Of a stretch of DNA of 64,000 nucleotides, positions 42,745 to 50,182 are shown piece after piece. The notes under the pieces are model-generated. The model had not been told where the DNA came from. It did not search any database and saw nothing but the letters and a program-made list of their open reading frames with translations. Source of the DNA: JAXLYX01 sp046351215 (lineage in GTDB: Bacteria; Myxococcota_A; Polyangia; Polyangiales; Houyiibacteriaceae); assembly GCA_046351215.1 (NCBI GenBank), contig JAXLYX010000024.1, forward strand, positions 10,358-74,357, read 5' to 3'. How positions within the stretch are numbered: the first letter of the stretch is position 1; every line of letters starts with the position of its first letter. A program made the position numbers and the translations under genes.

Positions 42745-44760
42745 ATGCGGCCAGAGTCCGGTCTCTCGCGTCTCCTCTTCCTCCTCGTCTCGGCCACCCT
42801 GGTCCTCGGCAGCGCTGGTTGCGACCGGCTCTTCGGGAGGAAGCCCCGCCATGCCGACGCTGGCGCCTCCCCCCAGCGACGGGAGCCCTCGGGCCGCCTC
42901 GTCGTCCTCGGCTTCGACGGCGTCGATCCGCGCTGGCTCGACCGCTGGGTCGCGGAGGGCAAGCTCCCGAACCTGAAGCGCCTCGTGCAGGCGAACGGCG
43001 GCCGGAACTACCGCCCGCTCACCTCGACGAACCCGCCGCAGTCGCCGGTCGCCTGGACGACCTTCGCCACCGGCACGAACCCCGGCGCGCACGGCATCTA
43101 CGACTTCATCCGGCGCTCGCTCCTCTCGGATTCCGCGCGACCCGTGCTCCCGATGCAGGGCACGACGACGTTCGAGATGCCCGACGAAGGACCGCCCGTC
43201 TCGACGAACCTGCGCTCGGGCCTGCCCTTCTGGAAGACGCTCGGGGACGACGGCGTGCCCGTGGTCGCGCTCAACGTCCCCTACAGCTTCCCGCCCGATC
43301 CCATGCGGCGCGGGCGCATGCTGAGCGGCCTCGGCGTGCCCGACCTGCTCGGTATCAACAGCATGTTCACGTTCGCCATGACCGATCCGCCCGCGACCCA
43401 CCGCGATCCGGGCGGCGGCCGCATCGTGCCGATCGTCATGGAGGGCTCGACCGGCCGCTTCACGATCGAGGGACCGCAGGTCCCCGGCCATCCGGACCAG
43501 CGGGCACGCGTCGAGGTGCGTGTCACGCGCGGGCCGAGCGGCGTCACCGCGACGATCGGCGGTCGGACCCTCCCCCTCGGCCTGCGCGAATTCACCGATT
43601 GGATCGAGCTCGACTTCCGCCAGGGCGAGTTCGCCGTGAAGGGTATCGTGAAGCTCGTGCTGACGGCCGACACGCCGCAGCTCCGCATCTTCGTGACGCC
43701 GATCTCGGTGCATCCGCGCGAGCCCTGGTTCCCGATCAGCTATCCGCGCACGTACGCGGGCGAGGTCGCGGACGCCCTCGAGCGCCTCTACAAGACCGTC
43801 GGCTGGGATCACGACACGAACGCCCTCACGGCCGAGGTCATCGACGACGAGCTCTTCCTCCGCGACATGGACTCGATCGAGCGCGACCGCCGGGAGATGC
43901 TCCTCGACGCGCTCGATCGCGACGACTTCCGGATGATGATCTGGGTGAGCACGTCGACCGATCGCGTCGCCCACATGTTCTACCGGCTCATCGACCCGCA
44001 ACATCCGCGCTACGACGCGGCGCTCGCGGCGCGCTTCGGGAACGCGATCGAGAACGAGTACCGCCGCATGGACGAGACCGTGGGCAAGGTGCTCGAGCGG
44101 CTCCGCCCGGACGACACGCTCCTCATCCTCTCGGACCACGGCTTCCACGAGTACCGTCGCGGGCTGCACGTGAACCAATGGCTCCACCAGAACGGCTTCC
44201 AGGAGTACGTCGACGGACGCACGAGTGGAGGGGACATGCTCGTCCACGTCGACTGGTCGCGTACGCAGGCCTACGCGCTCGGCACGGGCCAGATCTACCT
44301 GAACCTCCGCGGCCGCGAGCACGACGGCATCGTGGCCCCGACCGAGGCGCGCGCCGTGCTCGAGCGCATCCGAAGCGGCCTGCTCGCCCTGCGCGACACC
44401 GAGCGCGCCGAGGCCCGCGTGGTCTCGAACGTCTACTTCGGCTCGGACGTCTACCGGGGCCGACGGGCGAGCGAGGCCCCGGATCTGCAGGTCGGCTTCG
44501 CCGAGTACTACCGCACGAGCTGGGAGACGATCCTCGGCGGCGCGCCGGACGGGCTCTTCGCCGACAACGACCGCAAGTGGAGCGGCGATCACGCGGCGAG
44601 CGACGTGGCGGAGACGCCCGGCATCCTCGTGAGCAATCGAGCGCTGATCGAGCAGCCGGCGATCGTCGATCTCGCCGCCACCGCCGTCCGCTACTTCGAG
44701 CGGACGCCGCCTCCCCACTACGAGGGCCGGAGCGTCTTCGCCGGCGGGACGTCGCGATGA
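42745..44760 (+). CDS. Alkaline-phosphatase-superfamily phosphodiesterase lipoprotein
   Basis: A 671-residue protein with lipobox Ser-Ala-Gly-Cys at about 24. The type I phosphodiesterase/nucleotide pyrophosphatase fold is clear: LVVLGFDGVDPRWLDRW (metal Asp), SPVAWTTFATGTNPGAHGIYDF (nucleophile Ser/Thr), DTLLILSDHGFHEYRRGLHVNQW (metal Asp/His pairs). Such enzymes cut phosphodiesters or transfer phospho-groups in the envelope. It overlaps the next gene by 4 bp. The substrate is unknown. The phosphatase could act on lipids or glycans of the outer membrane. Confidence 0.87.
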   Translation: MRPESGLSRLLFLLVSATLVLGSAGCDRLFGRKPRHADAGASPQRREPSGRLVVLGFDGVDPRWLDRWVAEGKLPNLKRLVQANGGRNYRPLTSTNPPQSPVAWTTFATGTNPGAHGIYDFIRRSLLSDSARPVLPMQGTTTFEMPDEGPPVSTNLRSGLPFWKTLGDDGVPVVALNVPYSFPPDPMRRGRMLSGLGVPDLLGINSMFTFAMTDPPATHRDPGGGRIVPIVMEGSTGRFTIEGPQVPGHPDQRARVEVRVTRGPSGVTATIGGRTLPLGLREFTDWIELDFRQGEFAVKGIVKLVLTADTPQLRIFVTPISVHPREPWFPISYPRTYAGEVADALERLYKTVGWDHDTNALTAEVIDDELFLRDMDSIERDRREMLLDALDRDDFRMMIWVSTSTDRVAHMFYRLIDPQHPRYDAALAARFGNAIENEYRRMDETVGKVLERLRPDDTLLILSDHGFHEYRRGLHVNQWLHQNGFQEYVDGRTSGGDMLVHVDWSRTQAYALGTGQIYLNLRGREHDGIVAPTEARAVLERIRSGLLALRDTERAEARVVSNVYFGSDVYRGRRASEAPDLQVGFAEYYRTSWETILGGAPDGLFADNDRKWSGDHAASDVAETPGILVSNRALIEQPAIVDLAATAVRYFERTPPPHYEGRSVFAGGTSR

Positions 44761-45248
44761 GCCCCGAGGGCATGAAGATCCTCTCGTACGTCGCGCTCGG
44801 GATCTTCGTCCTCTGGATCGTCCTCAAGGTCCGTCTGACGCTTCCGCCGCGCGATCCCTCGCGTCGCGAGCCCTACGAGCGATGGCGGGCGGTGACCAAG
44901 CGCGCGCGTCTCGCCCGTCACGAGCCGAAGGTGAGAGCGGCGGCGCTGCGCGAGGCCGCGATGATCGCGCTCGAAGGGCTCGATCGACCGGAGGTCGCCG
45001 CGGCGCAGGCGAGGCGTGCGGACGCCCTCGATCCGGACGAGCCCACGTCGATCGCGACCCTCGTGCGCGCAATGACGGCGGCCGAGCGCTACGCCGCGCT
45101 CGAGCGTCAGCTCTGGCTCGAGCTCGCGAAGGCGGGGTCGGGCTCGGCGCGCGAGACGGCGCTCCTCGACGCGCTGATCGGGCTCTACCGCGACGGGCTC
45201 CACCGTCCCGAGCGCGCCGACGTCCTCGAGCGGCTTCGCGCTCGCTGA
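44757..45248 (+). CDS. Helical-repeat membrane-anchored protein, TPR-like
   Basis: A 163-residue protein with one N-terminal transmembrane helix (ILSYVALGIFVLWIVLKV) and a helical body with TPR-like spacing (AAALREAAMIALEGLDRPEVAAAQARRADALDPDEPTSI). ATG 44757 overlaps the phosphodiesterase stop by 4 bp (ATGA), so it is translationally coupled and probably a partner or scaffold. It is not a classic named family. Confidence 0.7.
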   Translation: MSPEGMKILSYVALGIFVLWIVLKVRLTLPPRDPSRREPYERWRAVTKRARLARHEPKVRAAALREAAMIALEGLDRPEVAAAQARRADALDPDEPTSIATLVRAMTAAERYAALERQLWLELAKAGSGSARETALLDALIGLYRDGLHRPERADVLERLRAR

Positions 45249-45277
45249 GAACGTTCCGCGACGTCGCCGTGATACAT

Positions 45278-45297
45278 GTTCACCCTGCGGGGTGAAC
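45278..45297. terminator. Hairpin 30 bp after the TPR-like gene
   Basis: GTTCACCC (45278-45285) and GGGTGAAC (45290-45297) form a perfect 8-bp stem with loop TGCG. There is no T-run, so it could be a terminator or an operator. The 10-mer ACATGTTCAC at 45274-45283 recurs in reverse complement at 49451-49460. Confidence 0.4.
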
Positions 45298-45502
45298 GAA
45301 ACGCGACTGTCGGGTCATCACAATCGGGCCGCCCACCGGACGTTCGGCCTCGACGGCTTCGTCGCAGCGCAGACCTGCATCTTCGTCAACGTATGGAAAG
45401 GACGAAGGAATGCGGCGATCGGGCTCCGGCTCCGATCGCCTACACCGACACACCTCGTCTTCCAGAAATGCAATCAGCCTGCATTTTTGCACTGTGGGCT
45501 AA

Positions 45503-45532
45503 TTGCACAGACCGCTCTGTCTCGCTTAGCGT
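45503..45532 (+). promoter_or_regulatory. Lipase operon promoter
   Basis: TTGCAC (45503-45508), 18-bp spacer, TAGCGT (45527-45532); start near 45539, giving a leader of about 100 nt. The lipase ATG has GGGAGG nine nt upstream. A second TTGCAC, 16 bp upstream, may be a regulator half-site. Confidence 0.45.
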
Positions 45533-45641
45533 CATCTAAGGGTCGGCTCGGTCCTACGAGGTAACGAACGACCCTCCCGCCGGCGGGGACAGGGCGCCGG
45601 GATGGCGCCCCGACCGGGGAGACGACGAGGGAGGTTCGGTC

Positions 45642-46769
45642 ATGTCGAAGAAGTCGCTGTTGGCACTCGCGATGCTCGGCTTGCTGGCGACGACGGATCG
45701 CGCGGAGGCGCGCGACGCGCCGCGCACGGCGTATCCGATCGTGTTCGCGCACGGCATGGCAGGCTTCGACAACATCGCCGGCTACGACTACTGGGGCGAC
45801 GACTACGGCCAGTACGTGCTCGACCCCTGCGACGCCTTCCTCGAGGTCTCCTGCAACGGCGACATCAACAGCGGTCAGCGCAGCTACGTCTCGGCCGTGA
45901 CGCCCTTCGAGAGCTCGGAGGTCCGCGGCGCCCAGCTCGCGAACAACATCGAGAGCTACATGGCGTCCGCCGGCGTCGCGTACGTGAACATCGTCGGCCA
46001 TTCGCAGGGCGGCCTCGACGCCCGCAAGGCGGCACGCGTGCTCCGGCAGCGCAAGGGCTACCGCGTGGTGAAGAACCTCGTCAGCATCTCCTCGCCGCAC
46101 CGCGGCTCGCCGGTCGCGAAGTACATCCTCGACAACTATGCCGGCACGATCGCCGAGACCCTCGCGAACTTCTACGGCAACGTCGTCTACGGCGCGGGCA
46201 ACAACGCCATCGCGGCGATGAAGACCCTCATGTACAACGACGCCGATCCGAACGACGGCGTGATCACCGGCCTCGCGGCGTTCAACGCCGCCTATCCCGG
46301 CGGCTCGGACGACGTGATGAACGCGCGCTCGCTGATGACGGCCCAGAACGGCGGCGACGTGAACCCGCTCCTCTGGCTCGTCTCGAACGCGATCTACAAC
46401 ATCGACGGCGAGGGCTACTGCGCCGGCGACTGCGACAACGACGGTGCCGCCGGCATGGGCGACGGGAACCGCACGAACCGCGACGACGACGGCCTCGTGG
46501 GCATCAACTCGCAGCACTACGGCTACCGGATGCAGTACTCCGAGGACTTCTGGGACCTCGACCACATCTACGTCCGCCCCGACATCAACGGCGACGGCGT
46601 GGCGGACTACGTGGGCGACCTCACCAATCCCACACCGATCACCATGACCTCGCTCGCGTACGTCATCGAGCAGGACCACATCGACGTGATCGGCGTCGGC
46701 CCCGACATGTTCGACGAGATGGAGTTCTACGCGGCGATCACCGAGTACATCGCCCAGAACGGCGGATGA
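45642..46769 (+). CDS. Secreted triacylglycerol lipase, family I.1/I.2-like
   Basis: A 375-residue alpha/beta hydrolase with a signal peptide (MSKKSLLALAMLGLLATTDRAEA). The HG oxyanion (FAHGMAG), nucleophile Ser121 in GHSQGG, probable acid Asp in DDDGLVG (about 283, matching the Pseudomonas lipase DGLVG loop) and His346 in QDHIDVIG form the catalytic triad. A Cys/Asp-rich insert (CAGDCDNDG) and an EF-hand-like DINGDGVADYVGD (314-326) suggest calcium binding. It overlaps its foldase gene by 4 bp. Such lipases need the foldase to fold and pass the type II secretion system. Confidence 0.93.
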   Translation: MSKKSLLALAMLGLLATTDRAEARDAPRTAYPIVFAHGMAGFDNIAGYDYWGDDYGQYVLDPCDAFLEVSCNGDINSGQRSYVSAVTPFESSEVRGAQLANNIESYMASAGVAYVNIVGHSQGGLDARKAARVLRQRKGYRVVKNLVSISSPHRGSPVAKYILDNYAGTIAETLANFYGNVVYGAGNNAIAAMKTLMYNDADPNDGVITGLAAFNAAYPGGSDDVMNARSLMTAQNGGDVNPLLWLVSNAIYNIDGEGYCAGDCDNDGAAGMGDGNRTNRDDDGLVGINSQHYGYRMQYSEDFWDLDHIYVRPDINGDGVADYVGDLTNPTPITMTSLAYVIEQDHIDVIGVGPDMFDEMEFYAAITEYIAQNGG

Positions 46770-47827
46770 GCCGGCGCGTCGCCATCGGTCTCGGAGTCGC
46801 CGTCGCGCTCGCCGCGGCGGCGTACTTCGTTCTGCGTCCTTCGCGCGTCGAGCCCGAGAACGGTGGCGAGGTGCGGATCGCCGCGGCCCCTGCGCCGGCC
46901 CGGACGGAGGCTCCGGGCGCGGCGGACTTCCGCGCCTTCAACGACGCCCTGCGCCAGAGGCTCCGGGCCGCCTCGGCGTTGACGGACGAGGAACGACAGG
47001 TCGTGGACGGCCTGCTCTCGCAGCTGCGGGGCCGCTTCGACGAGCCGCGCATGCGTCTCGGCTTCCTCGAGCAGCTCGTCGCCTGGCTCGAGCAGAGGTA
47101 TCCGGAGACCTGGCGGGCCGAGCTCGAGCGCATCCTGCGAGCGGCTTTCCCCGCCGAGGCCGATGCCCTGCTCGCGCTCTGGGGACAGCGCGAGGGCTTC
47201 GAGGGGTGGATGCGCGAGAACCGGGTCGACGTCGCCCGCATGAGCCACGGCGATCGTCGCGACGCGATGTGGGCCGCGCGGCGTCGCTTCTTCGGCGAGG
47301 ACGCCGATCGGATCTTCGCCTCCGTGAGCCGGAACGAGCGCATCGAGGACGCGCTCGAGGAGATCGACGCGAACCCCACGGGGACCGTCCCCGACCGCTT
47401 CGGCCAGTACATGCGCGCGATCGAGCGGGAATACGGCACGGGAACGCGCACGTACCTCGAGCAGCGGAGGCAGGAGCTGCTCGACAAGTTCGTCTCGCTG
47501 AACAGCGTGCAGGCGGACCTTTCCGCCATGGATCGCGACGCGCGCTACGCGGCGCTGCGCGAGATGCGTCAGCAGAGCGGGATGGATCGCGACGCCCTCG
47601 CTCGCTGGGATCAGCTCGATCGCACGCGCGACACGCGATGGGATCAGGGGCTCGCCTACATGCAGGAGCGCGAGCGGCTCGCGCGTCGGTACTCGGGGCC
47701 CGCTCTCGAGTCGCAGCTCGCTCCGATCCGCGCGCGCTACTTCGGGGCCGAGGCGGAGACCATCGCCAACGAGGAGGCGGGCGGGTACTTCCGCTTCCGG
47801 GAGACCCGGACCTTCGGCATGAACTGA
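46766..47827 (+). CDS. Lipase-specific foldase (Lif/LipB-type chaperone)
   Basis: A 353-residue membrane-anchored helical protein. One N-terminal transmembrane helix (VAIGLGVAVALAAAAYFVL) is followed by an Ala/Glu-rich linker and a long all-helical domain with RRRFFGEDADRIFA and IRARYFGAEAETIANEE, the repeated R..FG.E pattern of lipase chaperones. ATG 46766 overlaps the lipase stop (ATGA), so the pair is one operon. Foldases bind the exported lipase and steer it to its active form. The usual N-terminal Lif motif is not evident, so its sequence is divergent. Confidence 0.8.
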   Translation: MSRRVAIGLGVAVALAAAAYFVLRPSRVEPENGGEVRIAAAPAPARTEAPGAADFRAFNDALRQRLRAASALTDEERQVVDGLLSQLRGRFDEPRMRLGFLEQLVAWLEQRYPETWRAELERILRAAFPAEADALLALWGQREGFEGWMRENRVDVARMSHGDRRDAMWAARRRFFGEDADRIFASVSRNERIEDALEEIDANPTGTVPDRFGQYMRAIEREYGTGTRTYLEQRRQELLDKFVSLNSVQADLSAMDRDARYAALREMRQQSGMDRDALARWDQLDRTRDTRWDQGLAYMQERERLARRYSGPALESQLAPIRARYFGAEAETIANEEAGGYFRFRETRTFGMN

Positions 47828-47840
47828 GCGGCGGCGGTCG

Positions 47841-47870
47841 TTGACAGGCCGTCGCGGCGATCGCTAGCGT
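47841..47870 (+). promoter_or_regulatory. Promoter of alcohol dehydrogenase operon
   Basis: A perfect TTGACA (47841-47846), 18-bp spacer and TAGCGT (47865-47870). Transcription would start near 47877, twelve bases before the ATG. The -10 is identical to that of the lipase promoter. Confidence 0.6.
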
Positions 47871-47888
47871 GCGCCCACGAGGTATCGC

Positions 47889-49007
47889 ATGCGCGCAGCC
47901 GTCCTTCGGAAGACCGGGATTTCGGGGCCCTACGACACGACGCGTCCGCTCGGGATCGAGAACGTCGAGCTCGACGAGCCGGGGCCCTTCGAGGTCCGCG
48001 TCCGCATCTGTGCGGCCGGCGTCTGCCACTCCGACCTCAGCGTGGTCAACGGCGACCGGCTCCGGCCCGTGCCCATGGTGCTCGGCCACGAGGGCGCCGG
48101 CATCGTCGAGGAGGTCGGGCCCGGCGTCGACGATCTCCACGTCGGCGACTCCGTCGTGATGGTCTTCGTCCCGAGCTGCGGCGCGTGCGCCCCCTGCCTC
48201 TCCGGACGTCCGGCCCTCTGCGAGCCCGGCGCGGCCGCCAACGGGGCCGGCACGCTGCTCGGCGGCCATCGACGCCTCCGCTGCGGCGGCGAGCACGTAC
48301 ACCACCATCTCGGTGTGTCCTGTTTCGCCGAGGAAGCCATCGTCTCCCGTCGCTCGCTCGTGAAGATCGACTCGAACGTCCCCTTCGAGCACGCGGCGCT
48401 CTTCGGCTGCGCCGTGCTCACGGGCGTCGGGGCCGTGGCGAACACCGCCCGGATCGAGGCCGGCTCGTCGGTGGCGGTCGTCGGCCTCGGCGGCGTCGGC
48501 CTCGCGGCCGTGCTCGGCGCGGTGGCGGCGGGCGCGCGTCGCATCGTCGCCGTCGACCGCGAGCCGAAGAAGCTCGATGCCGCGCTGGCGCTCGGGGCGA
48601 CCGATGCGTTCGACGCGCGCGATCCGGACGTCGTCACGCACGTCCGCACCGCGACGCGCGACGGCGTCGACTACGCCTTCGAGATGGCGGGCGCCGTGCC
48701 CGCGCTCGAGCTCGCCTACAAGATCACGCGACGCGGCGGCACCACGGTGACGGCAGGCCTCTCGCATCCCGACCGCATGCTCACGCTCCAGCACCTCTCG
48801 CTGGTCGCCGAGGAGCGCACGCTCAAGGGGAGCTACATCGGGAGCGCCGTGCCCGTGCGCGACATCCCCCGCTACATCGAGCTCTTCCAGCGCGGCCGAC
48901 TCCCCGTCGACAAGCTCCTCACGGCCACGCTGCCGCTCGAGCGGATCAACGAGGCCCTCGCCGAGCTCGACGCGGGCCGCGCCGTCCGTCAGGTGGTGGT
49001 CCCGTGA
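47889..49007 (+). CDS. Zinc-dependent MDR alcohol dehydrogenase
   Basis: A 372-residue medium-chain dehydrogenase. The catalytic zinc ligands are in GVCHSDL (Cys43-type) and GHEGAGIVEEVG; the structural zinc cysteines are in CGACAPCLSGRPALC; the Rossmann motif is VVGLGGVGLAAVLGA. This is the class that includes class III and aryl alcohol dehydrogenases and NAD-mycothiol-dependent enzymes. The coupled acyl-CoA thioesterase suggests that alcohol and acyl oxidation are linked. Substrate unknown. Confidence 0.93.
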   Translation: MRAAVLRKTGISGPYDTTRPLGIENVELDEPGPFEVRVRICAAGVCHSDLSVVNGDRLRPVPMVLGHEGAGIVEEVGPGVDDLHVGDSVVMVFVPSCGACAPCLSGRPALCEPGAAANGAGTLLGGHRRLRCGGEHVHHHLGVSCFAEEAIVSRRSLVKIDSNVPFEHAALFGCAVLTGVGAVANTARIEAGSSVAVVGLGGVGLAAVLGAVAAGARRIVAVDREPKKLDAALALGATDAFDARDPDVVTHVRTATRDGVDYAFEMAGAVPALELAYKITRRGGTTVTAGLSHPDRMLTLQHLSLVAEERTLKGSYIGSAVPVRDIPRYIELFQRGRLPVDKLLTATLPLERINEALAELDAGRAVRQVVVP

Positions 49008-49441
49008 GCGAGACCCGCGAGCGCTACGCGCACCTGCACCTGATCACGACGCGCTGGATGGACAACGACGTCTACGGGCACGTGAACAACGTCGTCTACT
49101 ACTCGTTCTTCGACACCGCCGTGAACGAGCTCCTGATCCGCCGCGGCGTGCTCGAGCTCGAGAAGAGCCCGGCCATCGGCCTCGTCATCGAGACGCAGTG
49201 TCGTTATCACGCGCCGATCACCTTCCCCGATCGCGTCGAGGTGGGCGTGCGCGTCGCGAAGCTCGGGAACTCGAGCGTGAGGTACGAGATCGGCATCTTC
49301 CGGGAGGGAGACGCCGCTCCGGCCGCCACGGGGCACTTCGTCCACGTCTACGTCGACCGCGAGACGCGCCGGCCCGTGACCATCCCGGACCCGGTCCGCG
49401 AGGTGCTCTCCGGCCTGGTCCTGGACGCGGATCGTCCCTGA
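49004..49441 (+). CDS. Acyl-CoA thioesterase, hot-dog fold
   Basis: A 145-residue hot-dog thioesterase of the 4-hydroxybenzoyl-CoA/YbgC type. The signature TRWMDNDVYGHVNNVVYYSFFDTAVNELL holds the catalytic Asp (D in MDNDxYGHVNN). It starts at GTG 49004, overlapping the dehydrogenase stop by 4 bp (GTGA), so it is coupled to it. The pair could process an alcohol to an acid via acyl-CoA. No signal peptide. Confidence 0.92.
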   Translation: MSETRERYAHLHLITTRWMDNDVYGHVNNVVYYSFFDTAVNELLIRRGVLELEKSPAIGLVIETQCRYHAPITFPDRVEVGVRVAKLGNSSVRYEIGIFREGDAAPAATGHFVHVYVDRETRRPVTIPDPVREVLSGLVLDADRP

Positions 49442-49452
49442 TTTGGAGTGGT

Positions 49453-49476
49453 GAACATGTTCTAGTCCGGTATACT
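49453..49476 (+). promoter_or_regulatory. Promoter of unknown gene with 10-bp palindrome upstream of the -10
   Basis: GAACATGTTC (49453-49462) is a perfect palindrome; TATACT (49471-49476) is a good -10, and the ATG follows ten bases later. There is no clear -35, so an activator bound at the palindrome could be needed. The spacing between halves excludes a standard LexA box. Confidence 0.45.
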
Positions 49477-49486
49477 GGCGGCTGGT

Positions 49487-50137
49487 ATGAGCACCCTCGA
49501 GATCGCGAGCCCGCGCTGGCTCCTCGTCAAGACCTGCCAGGACCTCGTCGCCAAGTCGACGTCGACCGACGTCTACTCGAAGCTGCGGATGGCGGGGCTG
49601 CTCCGCCATCTGCTCTCCGGGCCGCACGCCCTCGTGGATCGCGTGGCGAAGGAGGCCGAGACCTCCTTCGAGTTCTGGTTCCGCGAGCCGGACGTCGACG
49701 GCTCGGCCTGGACCTCGGCGGAGGGCTTCGACGCCTCCCGCCGCGTCATCGCCGGCTCGAGCGGCCAGGTCCGCAAGACGGGCAAGGCGGAGCTCGTCGG
49801 GGCGCGCGTCGTGCACTGCGGCGGCTGGTACACCGTGGACCAGCTGATCGGCGCGGTGGACCATTTCTACGGCGGTGCGCCCGCGTCGGCGCTCGAGGGC
49901 GTCTCGCGTCCGGCGATGGTCGAGCTCGATCGCTCGATCCGCTCGGGGTCGGCCGACGTGCCCATCGCTCTCCAGGAGGTCTCGGGCGTCGTGCTCCGTG
50001 CGCTCCTGCCGATCGCCAAGTCCCACCAGCCCGCGGACGGCGCCGGCCGCGCCGAGAAGCCCGCGCCGATGGCGCCCTCGGGCTCCGGCTGCCCCTTCAG
50101 CGGCAAGATCGACCTGAGCCGCTTCGAAGGCGAGTGA
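49487..50137 (+). CDS. Conserved-looking protein of unknown function
   Basis: A 216-residue protein with no signal peptide or membrane helix. The N-terminal half has mixed helix and strand (RWLLVKTCQDLVAKSTSTDVYSKLRM; FEFWFREPDVDGSAW), with a central CGGWYTVDQLIGAVDHFYGG stretch; the tail is Ala/Pro/Lys-rich and ends in SGCPFSGKIDL. I recognise no family. Its own promoter stands immediately upstream, and a hairpin follows. The upstream palindrome suggests dedicated regulation. Confidence 0.7.
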   Translation: MSTLEIASPRWLLVKTCQDLVAKSTSTDVYSKLRMAGLLRHLLSGPHALVDRVAKEAETSFEFWFREPDVDGSAWTSAEGFDASRRVIAGSSGQVRKTGKAELVGARVVHCGGWYTVDQLIGAVDHFYGGAPASALEGVSRPAMVELDRSIRSGSADVPIALQEVSGVVLRALLPIAKSHQPADGAGRAEKPAPMAPSGSGCPFSGKIDLSRFEGE

Positions 50138-50157
50138 GGGCTCCGCCGGGACGCGCG

Positions 50158-50177
50158 GCGCCGCATGCGAGCGGCGC
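50158..50177. terminator. Bidirectional hairpin between the unknown gene and tonB-like gene
   Basis: GCGCCGC (50158-50164) and GCGGCGC (50171-50177) form a perfect 7-bp stem with a six-base loop. It is 20 bp after the stop of the gene ending at 50137 and 5 bp before the stop of the convergent one. No T-run. Confidence 0.45.
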
Positions 50178-50182
50178 GCCGT

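Larger units (their letters stand above)
45249..45641. other. Non-coding gap of 393 bp upstream of the lipase operon
   Basis: This gap is visibly less GC-rich than its surroundings, especially 45360-45540. Open frames in it lack protein-like composition. It holds the hairpin just described, a repeated TTGCAC (45487-45492 and 45503-45508) and a promoter that should drive the lipase. I saw no RNA gene. Confidence 0.55.

Noticed and set aside
45279..45564. Short plus-strand frames in the lipase upstream gap
   Set aside because: They overlap each other, lack ribosome sites and have no protein-like pattern.
49453..49462. LexA/SOS box
   Set aside because: GAAC and GTTC are separated by two bases; the Gram-positive LexA box has four, so this is not that site.
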